IMG/VR virus record: IMGVR_UViG_3300030294_000040
Coordinates: 1-58,274 of that record
Reading direction: 5' to 3' (one strand)
Length of the DNA stretch: 58,274 nt
From: a virus
A program made the translations under genes and the position numbers. Positions within the stretch are counted from its first letter, which is position 1. Each line of letters starts with the position of its first letter. Shown here piece by piece: positions 29,598 to 38,662 of this stretch. The notes beneath the pieces were generated by a model. That model ran no database searches. It saw only the letters and a program-made list of their open reading frames with translations, and was not told where the DNA came from.

Positions 29598-29994
29598 TGA
29601 TAGTACATTTGAAAATAAGCTTAGAGAATTTCAAAGCTTAGTTGTTAAAAAGCAATTAGAAATTACCCCTGAGCTTGCAGCTTTAAATAAGATTGGGCAG
29701 GGATTTGAAAATAAAGAAGCTGTAGAGCTTTCTAAGACTTTGATTAAAGAAGAGACAAATGAACTCCTCGAAGCTCTTGATGAAGGAGATAAGGCACATA
29801 TTTTAAAGGAAGCATGTGATGTTATTTATGTTGTCGTTAGGATGTGCATTGTGCATGGACTTAAATTTGGTGTCGCATTTAATCGTGTGCATGCAAACAA
29901 TATGCTTAAGTTTGAAACAGGCACAATTAGGCCAGATGGTAAATTAGTAAAAGATCAGTTTCATCCAAAAGTTAGGCTTGGGGATTTAATTTAA
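29590..29994 (+). CDS. MazG-like nucleotide pyrophosphohydrolase
   Basis: The start at 29590 was chosen inside the end of the previous gene. The 134-aa chain has LIKEETNELLEALDEGDK (the ExxE pair), then EACDVIYVVVRMCIVHGL (ExxD), the all-alpha metal-binding motif of MazG and HisE-like enzymes. The tail ends HPKVRLGDLI. It would hydrolyse nucleoside triphosphates to monophosphates. It is the second all-alpha pyrophosphohydrolase candidate here, besides 22954-23304. Confidence 0.8.
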   Translation: MFSDSTFENKLREFQSLVVKKQLEITPELAALNKIGQGFENKEAVELSKTLIKEETNELLEALDEGDKAHILKEACDVIYVVVRMCIVHGLKFGVAFNRVHANNMLKFETGTIRPDGKLVKDQFHPKVRLGDLI

Positions 29995-30212
29995 TGCCGG
30001 ATTTTAATACTTCAGATTTTAGCGAGTACGATTTTGATTTCGCCAGGGCGGCTGCAAAAGATTATATACATAAGAAGCCCATGGGAGATAGTGTTATTAT
30101 AGCAAATACCGTTGATGTTTATATCCGCAGTCTATTTAATGCTAAACAGAGGGAATATAATGATGAAATTGATATCTTAAATGAGGAGTTGGACTTCATT
30201 AGAAATGAATAA
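29994..30212 (+). CDS. Small acidic protein of unknown function, 72 aa
   Basis: Starts in a TAATG overlap with the MazG-like gene. Aspartate- and phenylalanine-rich N-terminus (DFNTSDFSEYDFDFARAAAK) and a coiled-coil-like C-terminus (EYNDEIDILNEELDFIRN). No family recognised. Confidence 0.55.
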   Translation: MPDFNTSDFSEYDFDFARAAAKDYIHKKPMGDSVIIANTVDVYIRSLFNAKQREYNDEIDILNEELDFIRNE

Positions 30213-30351
30213 AAAGAAGCTGTCTCTTAAGGAACAATATGAGGAGGCTCTAGCAAAGCCTCTTCGGTATGATTTAGCTGAAAGACTCGAAGACTTAGAA
30301 AATCTTATTCGTCTTTCAAAAGAAATAAAACTAATTTCTACTGGGGGTTAA
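30205..30351 (+). CDS. Small helical protein of unknown function, 48 aa
   Basis: The start overlaps the previous gene by eight bases, with GAGGAG upstream. It is helical and charged (KKKLSLKEQYEEALAKPLRY; LAERLEDLENLIRLSKEI). No family recognised. Confidence 0.5.
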   Translation: MNKKKLSLKEQYEEALAKPLRYDLAERLEDLENLIRLSKEIKLISTGG

Positions 30352-30352
30352 A

Positions 30353-30523
30353 ATGGATATTCCCACCCTTGTTATTATGTTCTTAACAGTGGAGATACTA
30401 ATAGGTCTTTTCTCTTCTGCTATATTTATGTTGGTTCTCCCAATATTTCTTATCCTAGTTGTACTAGCTGTAATTGTTATTTTAGGTTTTAGTGCTATTT
30501 TTAGTGCTATCTTTAGAATGTGA
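30353..30523 (+). CDS. Two-helix membrane protein, 56 aa
   Basis: TGGGGGT precedes the start, two bases after the previous stop. The chain is almost entirely hydrophobic, with two probable membrane helices (IEVE-poor, VIMFLTVEILIGLFSS-like, then VLPIFLILVVLAVIVILGF). It could be an early membrane effector or a holin-type protein, although the lysis cassette lies on the other strand. Function unknown. Confidence 0.5.
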   Translation: MDIPTLVIMFLTVEILIGLFSSAIFMLVLPIFLILVVLAVIVILGFSAIFSAIFRM

Positions 30524-30530
30524 GGAAATT

Positions 30531-30713
30531 ATGTTTGAAGCATTAATTTGGGCAAGTAGTTTAGTCTCTCTTGGAATTCAATGGGCTTTTATTATCCTCC
30601 TTGTCTTACTGGGAGCAGCAGTTACTCTGCTTGTAAGTTATGGAACTTTATATTTCTTTGGGCTTATTCTTGTTAAATTTTTGGTTTTTATTAACTCTCT
30701 TTTCTCTAAGTAA
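30531..30713 (+). CDS. Two-helix membrane protein, 60 aa
   Basis: GAGGAAATT precedes the start at 30531, eight bases after the previous stop. Two hydrophobic stretches (WAFIILLVLLGAAVTLLVSY; FFGLILVKFLVFINSLF). It pairs with the preceding membrane gene. Function unknown. Confidence 0.55.
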   Translation: MFEALIWASSLVSLGIQWAFIILLVLLGAAVTLLVSYGTLYFFGLILVKFLVFINSLFSK

Positions 30714-30724
30714 GTAGGTGCAAT

Positions 30725-30919
30725 ATGAATACAAATACTAAGCAAAATTTCTTCAACGTTCGTAAGTATTCCCAGCAATTCGAGGAAGGTGTTATGTCCT
30801 TCAATAGGGGGATTATTCCTTGTCCCTATCCTGAAATCAGTATAGAAGCTCGGGAATGGAATAGGGGATGGAATTGGGCATTCTTTGAGAATGCTACTAA
30901 GATTGCTAAGGCAGGATGA
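30725..30919 (+). CDS. Last gene of the rightward arm, unknown function, 64 aa
   Basis: TAGGTG lies before the start. It contains KYSQQFEEGVMSFNRG and WNRGWNWAFFENATKIAK, tryptophan-rich toward the end. It precedes the bidirectional terminator by 23 bases. No family recognised. Confidence 0.6.
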   Translation: MNTNTKQNFFNVRKYSQQFEEGVMSFNRGIIPCPYPEISIEAREWNRGWNWAFFENATKIAKAG

Positions 30920-30942
30920 TAAAACAATTTAAATAAAAGAAT

Positions 30943-30975
30943 AGCCCCTTAGGAGATTTCCTAGGGGGCTTTTTC
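30943..30975. terminator. Bidirectional terminator between converging arms
   Basis: AGCCCCTTAGGA (30943-30954) pairs with TCCTAGGGGGCT (30959-30970) with one G-U. A T-tract follows on the + side, and an A-tract precedes it that serves the - strand. It stops both rightward and leftward transcription. Confidence 0.85.
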
Positions 30976-30984
30976 ATATCTAAA

Positions 30985-31257
30985 CTATTTAGACTGGACA
31001 AGGCCTTTAACTTTTTCAAGTTTCGATCTACAATCTCTACCAGCAGTAGCTAGATCTACAATGTAATCTGCTACTTGTCTTTGTGTGACAATATCATTTC
31101 CCGGAATTGGCTCTTCCTGACAACTTAGTAGTTGTTCTGGGATTTCCTGTTTTACTAACACTGGTATGCTGTTTCCCTCTTGAGCGCAGCCTGTCAAGCT
31201 CCCACTGCAAACTAGGCTGAACCCCACAATCATTAGCATCTTTTTTAGCTGCATCAT
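30985..31257 (-). CDS. Outer-membrane spanin lipoprotein (Rz1-like)
   Basis: The 90-aa protein has a signal sequence (KKMLMIVGFSLVCSGS) ending in the lipobox LTGC. The mature part is short, with two more cysteines. The start lies inside the last third of the Rz-like gene in another frame, the overlapping layout typical of Rz/Rz1 pairs. It would be lipidated, sit in the outer membrane and join the inner spanin to fuse membranes at lysis. Confidence 0.8.
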   Translation of the reverse strand: MMQLKKMLMIVGFSLVCSGSLTGCAQEGNSIPVLVKQEIPEQLLSCQEEPIPGNDIVTQRQVADYIVDLATAGRDCRSKLEKVKGLVQSK

Positions 31258-31549
31258 TAATACCCTCTTTATCTTCTTGGTCTTGCTTAAGTCTTGCTAC
31301 TGTATCATTATAGTCTTTATTAACAGCTTCAATAGACAGTTTATATTCTTTGGTCTTCTCTGTAAGAGTAAGTTCTGCTATTTGCTCTGCTTGAACAGCT
31401 TTGTCTCGTTCCGCTTCAAGCTTATCAATCTCTAAATATTGATAACCTACAAAACCAAGAATACCAGCCGCCAATACCCCTATAATTACCCAAGTATAAC
31501 TACTTAAAAAGCTCGTTGCCCCCGTCAGGAGGTTGACTATCCATGTCAT
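31094..31549 (-). CDS. Inner-membrane spanin (Rz-like)
   Basis: The start at 31549 (MTWIVNLLTG) has GGAG upstream; an earlier in-frame ATG at 31594 lies deeper in the neighbouring gene. A membrane helix (YTWVIIGVLAAGILGFVGYQ) is followed by a long coiled-coil-like region (LEAERDKAVQAEQIAELTLT) in the periplasm. Its end overlaps the Rz1-like gene by 164 bases. It is the inner partner of the spanin complex. Confidence 0.8.
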   Translation of the reverse strand: MTWIVNLLTGATSFLSSYTWVIIGVLAAGILGFVGYQYLEIDKLEAERDKAVQAEQIAELTLTEKTKEYKLSIEAVNKDYNDTVARLKQDQEDKEGINDAAKKDANDCGVQPSLQWELDRLRSRGKQHTSVSKTGNPRTTTKLSGRANSGK

Positions 31550-31793
31550 TTCTATCTTCTCCCCCACGTGATTGAACGTGTCTCCTAAAAGCATAATTAG
31601 CTGCTGCTACAAATTGACTTCCTGTAGCTGCTATAACTGCTGCTAAATTCTGGGGATGATATATTACAACAAATATAAGCACCCCCATCATAAGCCACAT
31701 AAATATCTTAGATATACTTAATACATGCTTTCCAGGTTCTAATAGATTAAAAAACCTTAGTAGACTAAAAAACACATGCTCTTTATGGTTCAT
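31500..31793 (-). CDS. Membrane protein of the lysis cassette (holin candidate)
   Basis: The 97-aa protein has two hydrophobic segments (ISKIFMWLMMGVLIFVVIY and LAAVIAATGSQFVAAANYAF) and a charged C-terminus. It overlaps the upstream gene by four bases and the Rz-like gene by 50. Size and position fit a holin that opens the inner membrane to the lysozyme. No specific holin family was recognised. Confidence 0.6.
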   Translation of the reverse strand: MNHKEHVFFSLLRFFNLLEPGKHVLSISKIFMWLMMGVLIFVVIYHPQNLAAVIAATGSQFVAAANYAFRRHVQSRGGEDRNDMDSQPPDGGNELFK

Positions 31794-32059
31794 TTTGTTA
31801 TCTGTTGAAGCTTGTTTTTAACCTCTTGTATTAAATCTATCTCTAAGTTTGTCTTAGTTTCTACAACGGCTATGCGTTCAGGAAGGTAGGACATCTGAAC
31901 TTGTATTTTAGAAACATTTTCCTCAACAGCTTTAACTCTTGTGTTAACATCTGAGAGAAACCACGCGGCCATAAAGAATTGAATGCCTAAAACTACAACG
32001 AGATCAAGTCTTATTCCCTTGTCAATGCGCCAACCTCCCTCTCTAGGATTTTTCTCCAT
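31790..32059 (-). CDS. Small membrane protein with coiled coil (lysis accessory candidate)
   Basis: The start at 32059 lies in the end of the endolysin gene. One membrane helix (LDLVVVLGIQFFMAAWFLSD) is followed by a coiled-coil-like region (RVKAVEENVSKIQVQMSYL). Such proteins next to endolysins are often annotated as holins or antiholins, or as small tail-associated proteins. A lysis role is inferred from position. Confidence 0.55.
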   Translation of the reverse strand: MEKNPREGGWRIDKGIRLDLVVVLGIQFFMAAWFLSDVNTRVKAVEENVSKIQVQMSYLPERIAVVETKTNLEIDLIQEVKNKLQQITK

Positions 32060-32600
32060 TATTATTGTCCTCAAAATATTTAGCTTCTATCTTACGCCTA
32101 GTTGGAAAATCATCTTCGAAGTCCTTCAATATATCAACCATCTTAACCCAATCTTGTGAAGTAGCAGCTTCCCAAAATTGAGGGCACTTAGTTGTAATAT
32201 TCCCATACTGCCAAGCTACAGATGCAATTACTGTCTGAGCTGCATCAGGTATGTCATCAAAACTTACATCAGAGTTTTCCCCGTATATTCTGGCAAGATT
32301 ATCATGAAACTTTGTTGTCCAAACACCCATCAAAGTCTCTATCTCATCAGAAGATAGATAAAGAGGATGAGCTGATAGATAATTTCTAGCTACATTCCCT
32401 CGTAGACCCACATAAGATAATATCTTATCTCTAAGGTCATCATCAATATCTAAAGCATTTATATAATCTTTAGTATATTGTCCCAAATCAAACCCCGCCC
32501 CAATAGTGATGCCACTTTTATCACTGCCCACTTCAGCAGGTACATAAGCTCTCGTGACAAGGCCACCCTCCAATTTATATATAAAGGGGAAATTAATCAT
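32043..32600 (-). CDS. Endolysin, pesticin/T4-lysozyme-like
   Basis: The 185-aa protein opens with FIYKLEGG. E11, T32 and D38 (SGITIGAGFDLGQ) have the spacing of the pesticin catalytic residues Glu, Thr and Asp. The rest is helical, with SLAWQYG-like and LKDFEDDFPTRRK segments. There is no signal peptide, so it would depend on the holin. It cuts the glycan strands of peptidoglycan. It overlaps the next virion gene by four bases and the small membrane gene by 17. Confidence 0.8.
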   Translation of the reverse strand: MINFPFIYKLEGGLVTRAYVPAEVGSDKSGITIGAGFDLGQYTKDYINALDIDDDLRDKILSYVGLRGNVARNYLSAHPLYLSSDEIETLMGVWTTKFHDNLARIYGENSDVSFDDIPDAAQTVIASVAWQYGNITTKCPQFWEAATSQDWVKMVDILKDFEDDFPTRRKIEAKYFEDNNNGEKS

Positions 32601-34222
32601 TCTTCATTCTCATCATCATTTGTTAATGTCCCTGTAGGAGACACCAAACTATATTTATTTACAAGGGGGGTGGCTTTGTCTGTTAGATTGCTAAGAGAAA
32701 TACCAGAGTTCATATTTCTCCTAACTAAACTATTCACAGCATTAACCACAGGCTTAGAATATAATGTAGCTCCCCCAGTATCAGCTACAAGTGGCCAAGG
32801 ATTTCCTGATAGGAGGCCAGCCCCTTCCCCAGTTCCTAAAGCGTACTTTACAGCACCAGAAGTATTAAGCCTATTAGCAGTACCAGAATTAGCTATATTC
32901 TTAAAGACACTGTGCCCAGCAGCAGCTAAATCTTGAATTAAGCCTTCTCCTGTAGCCATTTCTGTGTCAGAAGAATTCTTTCCAATCTTCCTTAAGAGGG
33001 TATTAGGAGTTACCACACCCTCTGAAAGAGGCATAGCAGCAGCATCTCTATATCTAGAATAAATAGCATATCCATTCATAGCATCAGAAAGATCCTTTGC
33101 CTTGTCTGGATTTTGATCAACAAGTTCCCCTCTTAATGAAGAACGAATATTATCTAGCTTCTTAGCATAATTATAATTAGCTGTGTCTTGAGAGAGATTT
33201 AATGAATTAATCTGCTCTCTCAAAATACTATCAATATTCTTCCAGTCCTTACCAGGAAGCACAGTTCCTTGTACTAGATGAACAGGAGCTGCGTCAGGAT
33301 CTGGGTTTACATCATTAAGAATATTACTTACAGCATCTAATTTATTCTGCGAAACTCTGGACAAATCTAGTTTCGTAGGAGCGACAGCTTGTTCAAGCTT
33401 GTCCCCCAAAGTCCTACCAGTATATTCCACCATATTATAGCCAGCAGGAATATCCTTAGGCACATCTTTCCCAACAAAAGCTAAAGCTCTATTAGCCACA
33501 GCTCTATTGAAGCCATCAAGCATATCATTAGCTTGTGCTCCCATAGATAGCCCTGTAAGAGGAATGCTAGAGGCAGCAGACTCTAAATTCTGTGCCTTTC
33601 CCCCAAGCATCTTACCATAGGGGAGATTAACTCCTTCATTCATAAGAAGTTTAGCAGCATCTGTTACACTAGGAACAAGAGTTCCAATATTTCCAGCAGC
33701 CTCAAGGGCTTTCCCAGGCATAACCATACCTGCCCCAAGCTCTGCTGTATTAGCCAGAGTTTTCTTAGCCATTGTGGGAAGAGTATCTTCTGATGTGATG
33801 TCCCTATCATCTGAAGGAATTCCCATAGCGTTAGCTGTGGGATCTCCTACAAGAGCCTTGGAAGCTCCTGTAACAGGACTAAAAGCTACCTTAGCAGCAT
33901 TGCCAAGATAGTTTAATGTGTCGCCTGTGCTAGGAGATTCCCCCTTTAAGAGACTATTCTTACTATTCTGATAAGCATCAGACATTCCTTGTAGACCAGA
34001 TTGAGCTTCATCAGAAACATCTTTACCAATATTTGTTAAAGGTGAATACCAATGAGCAGGGGGTATAACAACAAATTTACTTTTAGGATCAAAAGGAGGA
34101 GGATTATCCCCAGGCTCTAAAGGTTGAAAGCCATTAGGCAAGCCAGGGGCTCCTGCCCCTTGTGTAGAAGAGGATTGATAAGGGGGTGGATTATCCGAAG
34201 GACTTAAAGGAGTATAGTCCAT
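32597..34222 (-). CDS. Large virion or ejection protein, 541 aa, unknown family
   Basis: The N-terminal 60 residues hold two copies of a proline-rich motif, PLSPSDNPPPY and PLEPGDNPPPF, resembling late-domain-like PPxY sequences. The remainder is helical and alanine-rich, including GAGMVMPGKALEAAGNIGTL. Position between internal virion proteins and the endolysin suggests an internal core or ejection protein. It overlaps genes on both sides by one to four bases. Function unproven. Confidence 0.6.
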   Translation of the reverse strand: MDYTPLSPSDNPPPYQSSSTQGAGAPGLPNGFQPLEPGDNPPPFDPKSKFVVIPPAHWYSPLTNIGKDVSDEAQSGLQGMSDAYQNSKNSLLKGESPSTGDTLNYLGNAAKVAFSPVTGASKALVGDPTANAMGIPSDDRDITSEDTLPTMAKKTLANTAELGAGMVMPGKALEAAGNIGTLVPSVTDAAKLLMNEGVNLPYGKMLGGKAQNLESAASSIPLTGLSMGAQANDMLDGFNRAVANRALAFVGKDVPKDIPAGYNMVEYTGRTLGDKLEQAVAPTKLDLSRVSQNKLDAVSNILNDVNPDPDAAPVHLVQGTVLPGKDWKNIDSILREQINSLNLSQDTANYNYAKKLDNIRSSLRGELVDQNPDKAKDLSDAMNGYAIYSRYRDAAAMPLSEGVVTPNTLLRKIGKNSSDTEMATGEGLIQDLAAAGHSVFKNIANSGTANRLNTSGAVKYALGTGEGAGLLSGNPWPLVADTGGATLYSKPVVNAVNSLVRRNMNSGISLSNLTDKATPLVNKYSLVSPTGTLTNDDENEE

Positions 34223-36132
34223 TATTTGGCCTTTCCTAAAGGTTGATGTGTGACAGCATCATACACCCAACCATTACTAATCACTGTGCCATTAGGAACT
34301 GGGTTTTGTGTAGGGGCAACTTGATTAGCATTAGTAGCTTCTCCTTCAATCTTACCAGAAGCAGAAACACCTTCGAGAGTTTTCTTAGCAATAGGAGAGA
34401 GGTATTTATCGAAATCATTAAGTCCTGTAGCATTCTCATAAGCACGTCTATTGGCATCAAGACGCCCAGCCAGCAACCCTTGCTGAGCTTTGATAACCCC
34501 CTCCATCTGCCCAGGAGTAAGCGAGGAAGCCATATTTTGTTCTTCCTGCTTACGCTCTTCTCCAGTGGACTGACTTCCAGCAGGCATAGTAGCACGAACA
34601 ATTTCTCTAGACACAATAGGAATAGCAGCTCTCAAACTTGTAACATTAGTTCCACCTGTTTGAATATCAGCAGCATTAGCTAATTTATTGAAAGCAGGAA
34701 TATCTCCATTATCCAAAGTAGCCGCCAACTGCTTAACCAATTCAAGGTGGTTAACACCTGTAACAATATTCTGGATAGCTTGTGAAGACTTCCCATCTCC
34801 ATCCCAAGAATTAACCGCTTTCTGAACAGCTTGATAACGTTGAGCTTGGAAGTTAGGGTTGTAATGCAGAGCAGCTTCCGCCGTCGGATTTAAATTCCCA
34901 TTGTCATCATAAAGAACTCTTTGACTAGGGAGGGGGAGTTTATAATCTCCAAGCATCTGCACAGCAATCTTTTGGTGAGGATCTTTAATACTATCAAGAT
35001 ATGATTGACCAGTAAGACCTGCATCCCCAAGCCATTGTGTGTTGGAACTATTCAAATTGGCTTGCTTTAAATCATTATTATATTTGGCTAAAGCCATACT
35101 GTTAGCTAATTGCTGTTTAGAAGCCACAGAAGAAGCAGCCTCCTGTTGAGCTAAGGTCATATTACTCTTATCCTGAGCATTAAGACCTCTGCTAGGGGCT
35201 GTACCATTTTGTAAATCTTTAAGATCAGACTGATAGTCTGCTTGAGACTTATAATTAGCAGGGTTAACTGTAGAAGCATTATCCCTTAAATCATTTTGCG
35301 TGGGGGCATTAGACACAGTTCCAGGAGCAGCCGTAGGCAATTTCTGCCCAGTATTCGCCTGCTTAATAATCTGTAGAACTTGCCCCTCATCAATTCCATA
35401 CTTAGCTTTAGCTTGGTCTAAGAATTGTTGTCTAACTTGGTCTGTACCAACCCTGCCCAGTAATAAATCACCAATCTTATTAAGGGTTGGAAGATCTAAT
35501 CCTGTCCCTTCCCCCTGGGGAGCTTGTTGAGAGCCTTGTTGTTGTCCTTGGGGAGATTGCCCAGACCCTGTACCAAATAGGTTTGTAGCGGCCCCCTGAG
35601 AACTTTGTGGGGTATTTCCTGTAATGGGAGGAGTTATAGATTGAGGTTGTTGGCTCTGTTGGGCAGGCTGTGCTGCTGCACCTTGTGTGGAGGACTGCAC
35701 AGGAGCTGTTCCAGTTTGAGCAGGTTGTGGATTAGCCGCAGCTTGATTTTGAGCCACCGCAGCCGGATTTGCCATAGAAGTTTGTTGAGAGGAATTACCT
35801 CCACCATTAGCAGAATTACTTGCAGCTTTAGCTCTAGTAGTTTTGCTCTGATTTAATAAGTCTGTAATATTAGCCTTGCTCATATCAAAACTTGGGGAAC
35901 TAACAGCATTTAAGGCAACATTAGGGTCCATGCCATCAATCGCCATTAGGCGAGATACATTAGTAGCTGCATTATCTGCTTCTTGAGACTGCTTTCGATA
36001 AAGAGGCATAGTCTGCTTATCAAAAACATCTATCATGTTATTTATTTGGTCTTGGGCAGCTTGAGCATTAGCATTACGCTCATTCATAAGTTCATTAGCT
36101 GCACCACCAATAAAACCTGTAGCAAAAGACAT
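34222..36132 (-). CDS. Large glutamine-rich virion protein, 636 aa (internal core candidate)
   Basis: It begins MSFATGFIGGAANELMNERN, a glycine-containing start typical of phage internal proteins. It continues with a long low-complexity region (residues 100-220) rich in Q, A, N and S, then helices. TAATG overlaps join it to both neighbours. In podoviruses such long helical proteins are ejected with DNA to build a trans-envelope channel. That role is inferred here. Confidence 0.6.
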   Translation of the reverse strand: MSFATGFIGGAANELMNERNANAQAAQDQINNMIDVFDKQTMPLYRKQSQEADNAATNVSRLMAIDGMDPNVALNAVSSPSFDMSKANITDLLNQSKTTRAKAASNSANGGGNSSQQTSMANPAAVAQNQAAANPQPAQTGTAPVQSSTQGAAAQPAQQSQQPQSITPPITGNTPQSSQGAATNLFGTGSGQSPQGQQQGSQQAPQGEGTGLDLPTLNKIGDLLLGRVGTDQVRQQFLDQAKAKYGIDEGQVLQIIKQANTGQKLPTAAPGTVSNAPTQNDLRDNASTVNPANYKSQADYQSDLKDLQNGTAPSRGLNAQDKSNMTLAQQEAASSVASKQQLANSMALAKYNNDLKQANLNSSNTQWLGDAGLTGQSYLDSIKDPHQKIAVQMLGDYKLPLPSQRVLYDDNGNLNPTAEAALHYNPNFQAQRYQAVQKAVNSWDGDGKSSQAIQNIVTGVNHLELVKQLAATLDNGDIPAFNKLANAADIQTGGTNVTSLRAAIPIVSREIVRATMPAGSQSTGEERKQEEQNMASSLTPGQMEGVIKAQQGLLAGRLDANRRAYENATGLNDFDKYLSPIAKKTLEGVSASGKIEGEATNANQVAPTQNPVPNGTVISNGWVYDAVTHQPLGKAK

Positions 36133-36701
36133 TACTGACTACTCCCTGTAGGTCTCTGTATTAAACTTGTTTGAGGAGACGTAGCCTGTTGTGTCCCATC
36201 AGAGGCTTGTGAAGGAGCTGTTTGAGCACTCCCCTGGCCATTATCCGCACTCTCATCAATAGCAGAAGAGCCTAGTTGAGAAAGTTTATTATCAACTGAA
36301 GTTGTTTCCTTTTGTAATTGAGCAAGCCTAACTAAGCTAGGATCAATTCCCTTTGGAAAATTTAAAACAGGTTTAATACCCCCTCTTTTAGCAATAGCAA
36401 TAATCACTGCAATGACAGGCTTAGCTAAAATAACAATAACAGGGGGTAGCCATAATCCTTGACCAAACCCAGTAAATAGGAATGTGTGTGCAATCCAATC
36501 AACGGGAACTTTAGCCTTTAGAAGCATTAAAATTTTAACTGTATTAGCAGGAATAAGCATTTGATTAGCTAAATATTGCATAGCCTCTTGGGGGTCAGAA
36601 TACTTAGGGGGGTGTTCCCAAGGAGCATTCCCCGGCTTATCTGTTAAAGATTGTCCAGGAATTGGAGCAAAAAATGTTGGAGTAGGAAGTTTATTAGGCA
36701 T
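36132..36701 (-). CDS. Virion-region protein with membrane segment, 189 aa
   Basis: Contains a hydrophobic stretch (GLWLPPVIVILAKPVIAVII) near the middle and a Q-, S- and T-rich C-terminal tail. It is placed among internal virion proteins, with one-base overlaps on each side. It may insert into the host membrane during ejection. No family recognised. Confidence 0.55.
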   Translation of the reverse strand: MPNKLPTPTFFAPIPGQSLTDKPGNAPWEHPPKYSDPQEAMQYLANQMLIPANTVKILMLLKAKVPVDWIAHTFLFTGFGQGLWLPPVIVILAKPVIAVIIAIAKRGGIKPVLNFPKGIDPSLVRLAQLQKETTSVDNKLSQLGSSAIDESADNGQGSAQTAPSQASDGTQQATSPQTSLIQRPTGSSQ

Positions 36702-37111
36702 TATTCAGGCTTTCCAGAATTTGCAAATTGTCTCATCATACTTACCCATTGCTGTTGAATTGCTGTAGCATCAGCAGCTCTAGCGGGGGTTCCTTGGTTC
36801 TCTGCTATCTTATTAGTGGTAGCCGCTGCATTCCATATCTGCGGAGAATTATAATTTGTTCTAGGAGACATTAGACTAGAGTTACTTTTAGTTGCCCCAC
36901 TGACAGCTTTTAAGGCAGATCCTATACCACTAAGTACACTTCCTCCACTTGTACTAGAGGTACTTGAAGCAGAAGAGTCTGTAGTATCTGTTGATGCAGT
37001 GTCTGTTCCATCTGAACTATCCCCAAATAAGTCACTTACACCACTGCTCACAGAATCAAATAGACCACCAACTTCATCAGCAGCATCAGAGAAAAAATCA
37101 AAAAGTCCCAT
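36701..37111 (-). CDS. Serine/aspartate/threonine-rich virion protein, 136 aa
   Basis: It begins MGLFDFFSDAADEVGGLFDS, an amphipathic start common in phage internal virion proteins. A low-complexity S/D/T region follows, then a helical end with NKIAENQGTPARAADATAIQ. Probably structural. No family recognised. Confidence 0.55.
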   Translation of the reverse strand: MGLFDFFSDAADEVGGLFDSVSSGVSDLFGDSSDGTDTASTDTTDSSASSTSSTSGGSVLSGIGSALKAVSGATKSNSSLMSPRTNYNSPQIWNAAATTNKIAENQGTPARAADATAIQQQWVSMMRQFANSGKPE

Positions 37112-37121
37112 TACTTATTCC

Positions 37122-38387
37122 TTATGATAAAAGACCAGAAACAATGCTCATAGCTGCTGTTCCCAAACTAGTTGCCATAGCTGTTGTAGAAGAATTACTA
37201 GCAAGAGTTGCATTAGCAGCATTGTTCATTGTAGCCAAAGCGATGCTGGTAGCTTGAGACTGTGTATTTTGAGAAGCAGTAAATGCATAAGAAGCATTAT
37301 CTCTATATTCTTGCCACAAATTATTCATAGCTGTATTGGAGACATTCAATAAATTAGTGGCATTAGTTTGAGCGTCTGCATTTGCTGTAGCTGTATCTGC
37401 TGTAGCAACCTGTCTCTGCCAAGTAGCATTAGATTGATCCACTGTAATCTGATTAGAAGCATTAAATCTCTCTCTTGTGTCTTGAAGAGTAGAATTAAAT
37501 TCAGAAACAGCATTATCCTGCCCAGCGTTAAACTCAGACATAGCATTAGCTTGTGTTGCATTAAATTGTTGAATATTACTCTTAAGATTTGCCATATACT
37601 CAATAACTTGAGTCTGACTTGTAGCATTAAATTGAGCAGCCGCATTAGAAGCAGCTTGATCTGACAGAAGAGTTTGTAGCTTTGCATTCTGGTTGGTGAC
37701 AGCAGCTTGCTGCTCATTTGTCAGATTTGTTAGTTCCATAGTAGCATATGTTTGAGCATCTTGCTGTGCAATAGGCAAGGCAGCATTCATAATGGCTGTG
37801 GCAGAAGCACCAGCAGCCATTGTGCTTTGCCCAAGGCCACTAGCAGCGGACTGTGCATTAGCTGTGGCAACAGCTCCCTTAGCCCAATCAGGGGTCTCCC
37901 CAGCTTTAAAATCCATCAGCTTATCATACTGACCTTGAACAGTAGCATCAGAGCTAACTGTACCAGTGGCAGCAGTCATTTGTGGGGTTTCACTACTAAC
38001 TAAGGTAGGATCATAAGTAGCTGCGGCTAATGCCTGTTTCTGAGCAGCATCAACATCTGCTGTAGAAACAGTAGACAAGGAAGCATTGGCTGTTGAAGCA
38101 TTAGCACTAGTTGGGGCTACTGTGGTATTAGCGACATTCTGTGAACTATCTGTTGCTATATTAACAGGAGTTACAGTAGTGCCAGCAGCAGCCGTTGGAT
38201 TATTAACATCACTGCCAACAGTATTTGCTATATTAGCCTGTGTAACTGTCCCAGTGGATGTAGCAGCAGTGGTTGAGGGAGTAGTTGTCTTTGTACCATC
38301 AGCAGCCGTAGTCGTTACCGAACCATCAGCATTAGTTACACTTGTTGGAGTAGTTGATGTTGTAGTCATATCATCTGTGGTAGCCAT
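37122..38387 (-). CDS. Alanine/threonine/asparagine-rich virion protein, 421 aa
   Basis: The first 130 residues are a T/A/V-rich linker. Residues 190-380 form long alanine- and asparagine-rich helices with repeats such as FNAGQDNAVSEFNSTLQDT, likely coiled coil. Such composition suits an internal core or ejection protein. GAAGGAATTTTT lies before the start. No family recognised. Confidence 0.6.
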   Translation of the reverse strand: MATTDDMTTTSTTPTSVTNADGSVTTTAADGTKTTTPSTTAATSTGTVTQANIANTVGSDVNNPTAAAGTTVTPVNIATDSSQNVANTTVAPTSANASTANASLSTVSTADVDAAQKQALAAATYDPTLVSSETPQMTAATGTVSSDATVQGQYDKLMDFKAGETPDWAKGAVATANAQSAASGLGQSTMAAGASATAIMNAALPIAQQDAQTYATMELTNLTNEQQAAVTNQNAKLQTLLSDQAASNAAAQFNATSQTQVIEYMANLKSNIQQFNATQANAMSEFNAGQDNAVSEFNSTLQDTRERFNASNQITVDQSNATWQRQVATADTATANADAQTNATNLLNVSNTAMNNLWQEYRDNASYAFTASQNTQSQATSIALATMNNAANATLASNSSTTAMATSLGTAAMSIVSGLLS

Positions 38388-38452
38388 AAAAATTCCTTCT
38401 AAGCATCTCGTCAGTTATATAATAAACATGACTGACATCAACATAAATAAGG

Positions 38453-38662
38453 TTACACTAACTTCGTAAAAGAAGTCCCATCATAACTAAACGCACCAAC
38501 TGAAAAACCTTCAGGAAGTTCTACATTATGATATAAAATCATGTTTGACAGGTTGCCTTTGGGATATGTCCAGCCATTCCCATAAGCTCCGTTATCATCC
38601 AATCGTAAAACTTCCTCAGCGAATAGAACTTTACCATCGAGATTATTTGTAATAATATCCAT
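38453..38662 (-). CDS. Small protein after the tail fibre, 69 aa
   Basis: Starts one base overlapping the fibre stop. It begins MDIITNNLDGKVLFAEEVL and ends GAFSYDGTSFTKLV. Small proteins in this position may be fibre assembly factors, but no motif shows that. A 65-base gap with GTCAGT/ACTGAC inverted repeats follows. Confidence 0.55.
   Translation of the reverse strand: MDIITNNLDGKVLFAEEVLRLDDNGAYGNGWTYPKGNLSNMILYHNVELPEGFSVGAFSYDGTSFTKLV

Noticed and set aside
22781-30919. Complete Z-genome (2-aminoadenine) pathway
   Set aside because: MazZ- and DatZ-like proteins are present, but no adenylosuccinate-synthetase-like PurZ was found, so the pathway is not claimed.
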